NCBI RefSeq assembly: GCF_004664715.2
Contig: NC_051083.1
Coordinates: 118,594,413-118,658,412 of the forward strand
Length of the DNA stretch: 64,000 nucleotides
Source: Peromyscus leucopus
Taxonomy: Eukaryota > Chordata > Mammalia > Rodentia > Cricetidae
Direction: 5' to 3'
The translations under genes were made by a program, and so were the position numbers. Under the pieces are notes generated by a model. It was given only the letters and a program-made list of their open reading frames with translations, was not told the DNA's origin and made no database searches. Within the stretch, counting starts at the first letter, position 1, and every line of letters starts with the position of its first letter. Positions 23,001 to 34,300 of the stretch are shown here, in pieces.

Positions 23001-26000
23001 TTCTTTAAAGCCTAATTCTAGGTAGCCTTAAGAAAATGTATCTTAATTATTTTTGAACCTGTATTCACCTTGTTTTTTTCAAATATCTTAAGTTGTATTT
23101 TCTTTTTCCGAGCTGCTTCTTATTTGGGGCTACTTTTTTTTTTTTAATTGGGGCGTAATTCATAAAAGGGTATATTGTTTTGATGAGACTTTTTACAACT
23201 ATGGCTGGATGTCTTTCTTTAGTCTTCCAAGAAGGGCCATTTTACTTTTTTAGAGTTACTTTTTAAAGTCATGAGGTCAACAACTTGGACTACTATGCAT
23301 GTAATCGCTAATGCAAATTAAAGTCCAAGTTGACCTCCAGCAGCAGTTCATTCTATGTTGACAGTGAGAGAATACTTTGCCTGTTAGGATACTGTTACTC
23401 GTGGACTGAAATGTTGAAAAAACCCCTCCCCCTATTTTGTTTTTTGCAAAAATCAAGGTATATTCTAGGGTTTCCTGGTTGACCTCAACAGATAAACTGA
23501 GATGATAGTCTTAGATCAGAAATGATCTGAATGTAGATTTACAGTCTACGTGTACAGCTGGCTAAGTGAGATCGCTTTCACAGTTCTGCATGTATCCCAT
23601 CAGCTCCCCATTAGTCACTGAACTCTTAAAACTGGTATTGTAACATTATCACAATGTTTTGCGCCAATTTTATAAACTTTACAGTACAATATGTGTTCCT
23701 TTTCTGAGGCAAACCAAAGGTATATTTCTCAAGGTTCTGCTGCTATCAGCAGCGTTGATGGAGGATTTTTTATACATTTGTAATAGATAGGAATAAACCA
23801 GAAAAAAAGAAGAAAAAAAAAGTGGTGGAGGAAAAGGTGAACACTGCAAGAATACTCAAAAGGGCTGAGAGTTGCAAACGCCAAGAATGGCTTTGCATAG
23901 TAAATGGAATAGAACAGCTCTGAACTATAGCTTACTTTTCCTGGTTTGGTCTGACAGAATGATTGAATGCTTTTGTACAAAAATCAGAGCCTTAAAAACA
24001 AGGATTTGGTGAGATTGTAAAATGGTGTGCCACTTTGGCAAAACAGTTTGGTGGTTGGTCAAAATGCAAAACATTGTTACTCTGTTACTCAACAATTCTA
24101 CCCTTAGGAATATATCCTCAAACTACTGAAAATGTGCACCTATGAAACATGTACATGAAGGTTTACAGCAGTGTGTTGCTAATAGTAAAAAAGTTAAAAC
24201 AACTCAAATAGCTATCAAATACTGCAGAGAAATAAAATGTGGCTTATTCATACAATAGAATATTATTAAGACATAAAAATGAATGAGAAACTGACAGATT
24301 AAATGACTTTGGTGAACCTTCATAATTTCATTTATAGATCTTTCCATTTCTAATTTATAAATACATTTGGGGTTATAAATTATAAATGTACTGCCTCCTG
24401 TCAACATTGTATACTTCTATTTGATGATTTCTGTGTCAAACATTATATGGAAATGTTTCCAAGTATTTTCTGTATTAACTGTGAATGAATAGAACAAAAT
24501 AAATTGCCTGTGGGGGGAAAAAAAACAAAACAAAACAAAGAAATGAAAAAGTTAAAAAAAAAAAACTAGAACAGAATGTAGTAAAGATCCCTTAAAGCTT
24601 TACAAACAGAAGTTTGGGAGGAAATAATCAGAAAGATAGGACCAGGGATGGAGAGACAGCTCCTATGTTAAGAGCACTTGCTGCTCAATCCTGAGACCTC
24701 AGTCCCAGTCCTGCACACAGATGCCTCCAGTTCCAAGAGTCCAATGCCTTTTTAAGCCTCTATGGGCATTCTCAAAAACATTCACACAGACAAGGACACA
24801 CAAATAAAAAAATTATCTTCTTCCTTCCTTCCTTCATTAATTAATTTATTTATTTTGAGACAGAGTTTCACTGTGTAACAACCTTGACTATCCCGCAACT
24901 AGCTCTTTAAACCAGGCTGCCCTTGAACTCACAGAGGTCCACCTGCCTCTGCCTCCCAAGTGTTGAGATTAAAAGCATGTGCAACTACCACCCAGCCTAG
25001 ATCTCTTTATAAAAGAGAAAAGGACCAACAGTACATATCCCACATAGGGCTATTCCAACTGGAAAGGATGAATAAAAAAGAACAAAAGGTAATGGAAATT
25101 ATAAAATTTGATGAGAATGTGAGTGTATATCATCACCAGGAGAAATTGACTAGCCCTGTCCTTTAAACATCACCAGCATAGTCAGAGTGTTTATTGTTTT
25201 ATATGTGAATCAAGAAGGAGTAAGGTTCTTATAGATTGTCAGCATTTCTTGTATCTTCTAAGAGGGTATGTATTTCAGGTATACATTGGCATAGTATTTA
25301 TGTAAAAGTTATTTAAATAAGTTTATGTCACTAACAATCTATTAAAAGGGTCAAAACATTTCAAAGATTTTTGTTACAGCATAGAAAAATCAGACTGTGA
25401 AGTTTTTTCTAACCTAGAAGCAAGTAAACTCAATTGATAACAATGTGGAGATTTTTAGAGCTATACTGAGATAATTTAGTACATTCCTTAAGATTAACAG
25501 ATTGGCAGTTTGTCAACTATTGCATTTTTGTGCAATCAAGACTTTATATTTGCTGGAACTATTCTCCATTTTCCATACAGAATTTTAAAATAATGGTAGC
25601 AAACCCTATTGATTCTACCAGCGACATCATTGTTTGGGTCCCTTCAGCTACTCCAAACTTACCTTCAGTCTTTTTGAATTCACAAATTTATAAAATGTTT
25701 GTGTCTCTGAGTTACTATAATTAAAATAAAACTTATATACAAAGCCCAGGCTACACAATAGCTAGAAAGCACTTTTCTTTTTAAAAGATTTTATTCATTC
25801 ATTCATTCATTTTGTGTGTGTGTTTGTGTGTGTATTTGTGTTTGTGTGTGTGTGTGTTCATGTATGTGTGAGTGCCACATGTGTGTATTAGCCAAGTATG
25901 GTGGTATTTTATTTGTACTGAAATGTGATTTTAATTGTATGTTAATAAATAAAGTTGCCCATGGGTCAGAACTATTAGAGCCATAGCAAGAGCGTGGCAG

Positions 26001-29000
26001 TGGTGGCACACGCCTTTAATCCCAGCACTTGGTAGAAGAGATAGGTAGATCTCTGTGTGTTCAGGGATACAGCCAGCATTGGAGACATTCGCCTTTAAGA
26101 CCTGGAGGGCTGTACTTACAGGCAGTGACGAGCCAGTCGCGTGTTTGGGTTTACAACCAATGAGAAGGCAGAACAGAAAGACTATCTAAAGACAAACACA
26201 CAGGAAGTAGGTCTCTTCCAGAGAGGTAGGACCACTGTAGGAGGAAGGGTAAGGTTTTAGCTCTGAGCTCTGACATCTTGGCTTTCTCTTTTACATTAGT
26301 TCTGTGTTTCTTATTTAATAAGATGGTTGGTTACATCTACATTTGGCGCCCAACGTGACAAGAATCCATTAAAAACTGCTTGGCTTGGTGGCATGTCCGG
26401 TTTCCTGTAAGGGTGGTTGGCTCTCTAGCCTGAGTGGCAGGCTCCCTACACTGGGGCCCATGTCGACTTGGCCTCAGACCGGACAAACTGTGAGCTACTT
26501 GCTTAAAGCCAGTGCTACAAACAACTCAGCCTGCCCTGCCAAACAGGGCCTCTGCCTGTAAAGCCAACGCACGTGGTCGGAGCTTAAGGAAGCCAGAGCC
26601 AGGCCTTGACTCGGCTCAAGAGGGAACACGTGGCTGGATTTAAGCTTTAGCCTGCTATGCTTTCTTGCATTCTCTCTAGGCATTCTCCTACAGGAATATT
26701 AATGCAGAGGGAAGATATTATATTGGAATGGATATTTTTACCAAATAAAAAATTAAAAACTAACGTGGAAACAAAATCTCTGACTTGATTTGGAAAGGAA
26801 AATTGAGACTTCGTCAATTAGCAGGAATAGACCCAGCAGAAATTGTCGTGCCATTAACTAAGGAGGACATTGAAAAATTATGGACAGAAAGTGAACCTTG
26901 GCAAAGAGATTGCAGTAATTTTTTTTTGGGAGAAATTAACATCAAATATCCCAAAAGCGATAGAATTGATCTTATAAATAGAGCTGATTGGATCTTGCCT
27001 CAAATTGTATGGGAAAACCCATATCTGGAGTTCATACATTTTATACATTTGCCAACAAGAAAGGAAAGGCAGGTTACAAATCTGAAAATTTAAGTAAAGT
27101 GGTTCAAAGTCCTTATAATTCAGTTCAAAAATCAGAATTGTATGCTATTCTGTTGGTATTAATGGATTTTTCAGAACCTCTCAACATAGTAACTGACTCT
27201 CAGTATGCTGAAAGAGTAGTATTACATATTGAGACTGCAGAATTTATCCCTGATGCTTCAGAATTAACTTCACTATTTATTCAGTTACAAGATACAATCA
27301 GGAAAAGGAGTCATCCTTTATATATAATTCACATTCGATCCCATACTGGTCTGCCAGGCCCTCTAGCACAAGGCAATGATGAGCTTAATAAATTTTTGAT
27401 CGGAAATGTGCTGGAGGCCTCAGAATTTCATAAAGAACATCATGTCAATAGTAAAGGTTTAAAAATTGATTTTCCTATAACCTGGCAACAAGCCAAAGAA
27501 ATAGTAAAGAAATGTCCTACTTGTTCCTTCTATAATCAAACGCCATTACCAGCAGGATGTAACCCAAAGGGTACTCAGAGGAATGAAATCTGGCAGATGG
27601 ACGTGTTTCACTTTGCAGAATTTGGAAAATTGAAATATGTACACAATACCATCGATACTTATTCAGGATTTCAATGGGCAACTACTTTGAGTTCTGAAAA
27701 AGCTGATTCTGTAATCACTCATTTGCTAGAAGTTATGGCCATCATGGGTACACCTGCACAAATCAAAACTGACAATGCTCCAGCATATGTCTCTGTTAAA
27801 ATGAAACAGGTTTTTTTTGCTTATTATAATATAAAGCATATTACAGGTATACCACATAATCCTACAGGTCACACAGTTATAGAAAGATCAAACAGAACTC
27901 TAACGGATATGCTAAATAAACAGAAAGGGTAACAAAAACCACCAGAAACAGACTGCATAATGCTGTATTAACTTTGAATTTTCTTAATGCCAATAAGAAA
28001 GGAACAACAGCTGCAGAGAAACATTGGATAATAGAAAAAACTACAGAATTAAATCAGCCTATATACTTTAAGGATGTTCTGACCTCAGAATGGAAACCAG
28101 GGTATGTGTTACGTTGGGGATGACGTTTTGCTTTTGTTTCTATAGGAGAAGATAAGCTGTGGGTACCATCAAAATTGATAAAGGTTCAATTTGAACAAGA
28201 GAAACCTCTTAATTAGATGAGGTGATAGTTCATCAACCAGCATGAACATCCAATTTAAACTAACTTATACCAGTAACACATGCCTTTTCATTTAATCAGA
28301 TAATAACTTGCCAAAAAGGAACATCTCCAAAATTAGTCTTGGTGAAAGGTTTTTGTTTTTGTCTTTTAGGAGAATGAAGGTTAAGGAATCTGAAAAACAC
28401 CAGACAAATGAGACAACTGAAGAAAAGGGACAAATCATCTACCCCAGGAAACAGAGTGAAACGGCGTATGGGTATATATTATCTAAAAAAATTTATGTCT
28501 TCCTAAATGTTTGTTTCTGCTTTTCTCTGAAGATTTAACACTATTGGTCTTCTAATAGTTCCAGTTCAATTAAAATTTAAAGCTGGCTTTGGAGTTGGAG
28601 AATGGCTCTCTCCTTCTTTATACTCAAGCATGTTGTTAAAAGGAAATGCAAACTCCCTGTATCATGCCAGAATAAAAGAGCCATCTTCTGCTATGGGACA
28701 GGACAAAAGCCAAATTAATTAAGGGACTATTCTATTACTAATCTCAACTCTTTGATTCTATTCTGATTCTTTAAACTTTTCTTAAATTATGAATTTTATA
28801 TCAAAATTTACAAGATTTATATATATATATATTATACACACATTTTAAACTTTGTTAAGATATGAATGGTCATATAGAGTACTAACTAATTCTAGAAAAA
28901 AGGCTTCAATTAGCTGCACATATATGTCTTTGTGTTCGAGTCTCTTATCAATTTTCTGCAGGAAATCACGGCCAGGCCTAACATCAACTGAAGTCTCCAG

Positions 29001-29694
29001 GAAGAAGATGGGGCCCCACAACAACAACAATTCCACGTAGACAATAATAATATCACTAAGCTGACAAAAATCATCTACAGATCATCTTTGAACTACAAGG
29101 TGCTCAGAGCAATTTTGAGATGACTAGCTGAGATGATCCAGACTCAAAGACTACTTGATTAAGGACTTGAGATAAACCCTGGACTTTGGCATTATACACA
29201 GACTGGATAATGAAGGATATAGTTACCTTTCCTAGAATTTGACAATTAACTTAAAATTTTTCTTTCAGGATAAAGATAACTTCGTCCATACCCAGCAGGA
29301 AGCAATTTTAAGAACATGACACCCACATTCCCAAAGAGGTGGTATGGGGTGGGTGGTGTTTTGGTCTTTTTATTTATTATGTATACAGAAGAGGGTGCCA
29401 GATCTCATTACAGATGGTTGTGAGCCACCATGTGGTTACTGGGAATTGAACTCAGGACCTCTGGAAGAGCATCCAGTGCTCTTAACCTCTGAGCCATCTC
29501 TCTAGACCCTGTTTTGGTCTTTTTAATGGGTTTTGGGTCTGGGATAATTTTCATTGTTTAGGGGGCTTGGTTACAAGTTGTTGTCAAGGGTTAGAAAAAA
29601 GGCTAAGCAAAGGAGGTTATATTTAAGGTTCTTGTTTAGAAAGAAAGAAAGAAAGAAAGGAAAGAAGGAAGGAAGGAAGGGAGGAAGGAAGGAA

Positions 29695-29725
<31 letters not shown>

Positions 29726-31289
29726 GAAAGAAGAAAGAAAGAAAGAAAGAAAAGGAAAAGACAATTACTATTTTAAATAATTTACATTGGATTGGATTGT
29801 TTTATATTGTATATAAATTTGAAATTGATATTGTTAGAAAATGCTATATGTATATTCCTAATTGTATTTATACCATTCATTTAACAATGTAATGCAATTT
29901 TCTGATCCTTGAATATTATTATTACCAACTATAGGATATAAAGAAATGAAAGTTAGTAGTTAGACATTACAATAGAACTTGTAGCCATATTAGATATGTT
30001 TTAAAAATTAAGCAGATATATTTTAGATAGACAGGTCATCTTCAAACCCTTCAGAGATCTACAGAATATGACATTTAAAATGTTTTAATAACTTAGAAAT
30101 TTTTCTTTTTTGAGACATGTCGGCTCCTGGCAGTACCAATTTACTTCAGAGAAAATATGGGCATTGAATAAACTGCTTATGGAGTTAACTTTCATTGTGG
30201 CAAAAGTTAGCCACTGGACAACAAAGTATCCTCGAATCAACAGGACAAAATGGAAAGACAGGACACGAAACAAAGGACTACTGATTCTTGCCAAAACAAG
30301 TGTGGATATGACTTTATCAAAAGGCATCTTCTGAGGCCAGGACAATATGGCACCATCCCTGATGTGGCCTTCGCAATCAGGAAAAGGTATAGTGCCCTTT
30401 TCTTCGAAGGCAGCTGAATAGGCAGTGGGCCGATGGCTTCTGATGTGCAATGGAACAGCAGCTGAAACAGTTATTCTTGAAGAATAACTAAGCTCACGCC
30501 TCTCAATAGTAGACTGGCATTTAATAGAGGGATGTGGAGAAGAAGGGGATGCTGAGATGCAGCCATATATACACAGCCAAGAAGAATGGACAGCTGAATT
30601 AAAAAACCGTCAACAATTTCCAGAATTTAAAATCATGAATCATGACAGGACACTAGTGGAATTCAGGTGTTTCTGGTACATGGACTGCTCTCACCCAATG
30701 TGAGGTTGAACTGTTGACCTTGTGTACATCCTACTTCACAAATGAGTCTGTCAGATACGCTAAGCCTATAGGCTGAAGATGATGCCCCAACACTGCGGAG
30801 AAACCTCAGGTGACTGTCCAAACAGCTGGCTGTTTCTGTCAACTCACAAATTTTTTGGAAGTTGCTTGCATGCACTTCTGTTTTTATTTTTGTTAGCTAA
30901 TATTATTTCCTTCTTGGGTCTCTGAGGAAGTTGAAGTTTAGTTAGTTATAGTTGAAGGTTAGTTAGTTATAGTTGAAGATTAATTAGGATAGAAAGTGAA
31001 TTAGATACATTTTGGACTTACCAATATAGGATAGATAATAGAATTATTTTCTCTGAATTTGTCAAATATAAATGAACTAGACATTGTTTAGGTATTTATT
31101 ACTTGTATATATTGTATATAGCTATTATACTTTTGTATATAGTTATTCTTTTTTTAGTTATAACCTTTTGCTTTTTTTCTTTTTATAAAAATAGAAAAGC
31201 GGGCTGTGTGGCACTTTAATAGACTCGGAGAAGGCGATCTTTATTGACACTGGCTAAATAGTCCAAAAGCAAAGCTACGCAAGAAAGTG

Positions 31290-31353
<64 letters not shown>

Positions 31354-34300
31354 GGTATTTATTTGTACTGAAATGTGATTTTAATTGTATGTTAATAAAT
31401 AAAGTTGCTCGGGGGGTCAGATCTATTAGAGCCATAGTAAGAGCGTGGCAGTGGTGGCGCACGCCTTTAATCCGAGCACTTGGTAGAAGAGCTAGGTAAG
31501 TCTCTGTGTGTTCAGGGATACAGCCAGCATTGGAGACATTCGCCTTTAAGACCTGGAGGGCTGTACTTAGACAGTGATGAGCCAGTCACATGTTTGGGTT
31601 TACAACCAATGAGAAGGCAGAACAGAAAGACTATGTAAAGACATACACACAGGAAGTATCTCTCTTTTGGGGAGGTAGGAGCACTGCAGGAGGTAAGATT
31701 TTAGCTCTGAGCTCTGACCTCTTGGCTTTCTCTTTTACATTGGTTCTGTGTTTCTTATTTAATAAGACGGTTGGTTACATCTACACCCAAGGAGACCAGA
31801 AAAGGTGGAGTTACAGGCAGTTTGTGAGCAACCTTGGGTGCTGTGAACTGAACTCTGGTCCTTTGGAAGAGCCACAAGTACTGTTGACCATTGAGCCTTC
31901 TCTCCCATCCCAGCTAGAAGAATGGTGACAAAGAAGAATGATGTGGGAACAATTCTGCACAATAGCTATGAAGGCTTGTTATACAGCTATAGTAAGAGAG
32001 TTCAATAGTCACAGACAGACAAACAAACAACTCAGGCTGGACAGATGTATACAAATTGCCAACTCCTTTTTCCACACAAAACACACAAGAAATTCAATGG
32101 AGGAAAGGCAGAACTTTCAATAAATGATGCTGATGCAATTGGACACCATAATGGCTATTCTTGGTTTTCAACTTGGTTACAACTGGAATTAGCAAAAACC
32201 CACATGGCACACCTGTGAGGGTTTGTTTTTCTTAATTAAATCATTTGAAATGGAATGACCCACTTTTAACCCAGATCTTTCAGTGGGAAGACGCGACTCT
32301 AATCTGGGCCACACCTCTGCTGGCATCCTATATAAAGGGCCTGGAAGAAGGAAGCTTGCCCTCTTTGCCTGTTTGCTATCACTCTTGTGGGCAAGTCCAT
32401 TCCTTCACCAGCATTAGAGCTCCCTTCTTTGGGATTCCAGTATATACTGAAGACCAGCTGAGACATCCAGTACCATGGACTGAACAACTGTTGGATTCTT
32501 AGACTATCCATTGGTAGACAGCCATTCTTGAACTAGCAGAACCACAGCCTGTAAGCCATTCTAATAAAAATATGTCACATATTTATATATTACACTATAT
32601 ATGTGTGTATGCATTCATTTATTCTATAAGTTCTATTCCTCTAGAGAACCATGAATAATGCTAATACCTATAAGTAAAACAATCAGCCTTAACCTCAACT
32701 TCATATTGTATATAAAATTAATTCAAAATAATGTGGACTTATACGTAAAAACAAAATAAAGGATTTAGGAAAACTTATAGGTATCTAGAGCTAAAGGAAT
32801 TAAGAGTTCTACCCTTCATGGCAAAACCATATACTCCAACAGGAGAAATTGATCTTCACTAAAATTAAAAACTTTTTTTCTGTAGATGCCCATGGGAAGA
32901 GGATAAAACAATATTTTAACAGAGATAAATAACTGGAAGCCGAACATCTGGCAAAACATCAGAATTCAGAAGATAGAAAGATCTCCTGGATTCAACAGAT
33001 AAGAAGAGATCTAACTCAATTATAGTCCAAAAGGGGCTTTCTCATAGCGTGCATTTTTTTCATAAACACAGGCCACATTATACAACTTATACACAAAGGG
33101 GAGGCGGTGGTATCTTTACCTAGAGAGGTGGCCATCTTGTAGATGTTCAGCATTACATCACTGTAGAGTGTCTTCTGAGAAGGATCCAGTGAACACCATT
33201 CCTCCTTAGAAAAATGCATCTCTATATCTTCAAATGTCAACAAGCCCTGAAGAAGAGAATGGGTTTGAGTTTAGTACAAGCACTGCTGTACACAAGCTGT
33301 GTGGTCACCTGCCCCTGAATCTTGTGGTAGGGTTGCATACTGAAGAAATTAGCATTGTAGAATTTAGGTGGAGAAACGGAAATGACAGGAAGGAGCCAAG
33401 TGGATCAGTAAATAGTCTGAGAAATATCCAATCCCCATTCTCACCCTTCCAAATCTAGTTGGCTGGAAAGCATTAAGGTCTGACAAACCCCAGAATACCT
33501 AGTGGGCACTATGGGTCTTAGCAGAAGGAAAAAGCAGAAATGAGGCTGCCTGCAAAAGATGAGAGTTAGGATAAAATGAAACAGTAACAAAAAGCAAGCT
33601 GACTTCTTCCATCCCTTCTACCCAGCAGCTTCCATGCCTACGAACACAGCCACAGCTCAAGACATGACCAGTATTGTGTCGAGCACACTGGTGGTTGTTC
33701 TCAAGCTGCCTTCATCATTTGCTTTTTGTAGCTGGTCATGACAGAGTTTCTCTGTGTAACTCCTCTGGCTGTCCTGAATGTGCTTTGTAGACCAGGCTGG
33801 CCTCGAACTCACAGAGATCCGCCTATCTGCCTCCCCAGTGCTGGGATTAAAGGTGTGCGCTGCCACAGCCTGGCATCATTTGCTTTTTTGACTTGGACCC
33901 TCATGAAGTGATTTTCTCTTTTCCTTTTATGTAAAAGATAAGGCACAAAACGTAAAAGGTTTTCCTGTCAGCTCAATTTTTAAATCTCTCTATAAGTAAG
34001 GAAGGAAAGCTTTGGTAAGTGAAAGATAATGAAACAAACAGAAAAATGAAGACAGGGATGAGTTCCAACCTCTCTCTACATGATGTAGTTACAAGAAGAC
34101 ACCAAAAATAAACTCTGACCTGTATTCTTAGGTTGTGGGAGGACATCTGGGAGACAGGCACCCACATTTTACCCTAGGGTACTCTTGAGGAGTGAGGGAT
34201 AAGAGATTGAGATAGAAATATAAAGGGGCTAGAACCACAGGATAGCCTTGGGAGGGCCTGGATCCTTATCCAGTGGCTCCTCCTGTCTCTTCTAAAGGGC

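Larger units (their letters stand above)
19739..24525 (+). mobile_element. chimeric L1 retrocopy, private to the left arm
   Basis: The right arm is uninterrupted at about 55,400-55,430. Here the same A/C-rich sequence (aaacaaacaaaac) is split by 4.8 kb and partly repeated at about 24,520-24,535. Order: GC-rich L1 5' UTR (19,739-20,828), intact ORF1 (20,829-22,064), about 70 bp of L1 sequence, then 2.4 kb of unrelated AT-rich DNA that looks like a host 3' UTR. It ends with AATAAA (24,498) and an A-rich tail. ORF2 is nearly all missing. All parts share one orientation and one pair of borders, which suggests a single reverse-transcribed chimeric RNA. Confidence 0.8.
28540..31200 (+). other. non-coding ERV interior
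   Basis: No env frame is recognisable. 30,110-31,000 resembles the minus-strand fragment at 2,290-3,085, so it is a conserved non-coding part of this family. A short 'agttagttatagttgaag' unit is repeated at 30,940-30,980. Confidence 0.55.
25897..31785 (+). mobile_element. class II (ERVK-like) endogenous provirus, internally deleted
   Basis: Two LTRs flank a 5-kb interior, and 6-bp target repeats (GCCAAG / CCCAAG, one mismatch) flank the whole. The right arm has a single uninterrupted site at 54,002-54,007, so this insertion is private to the left arm. A primer-binding site lies at 26,344. Only the 3' part of pol is recognisable. I see no gag, protease, most of reverse transcriptase, or env. 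A B2 SINE and a purine microsatellite are nested inside. It landed in an older B2 SINE whose halves lie at about 25,785-25,890 and 31,786-31,915. Confidence 0.9.

Noticed and set aside
29554..29892. 112-codon Lys/Arg/Glu-rich frame
   Set aside because: Translation of the GAAA/GGAA microsatellite in the provirus.
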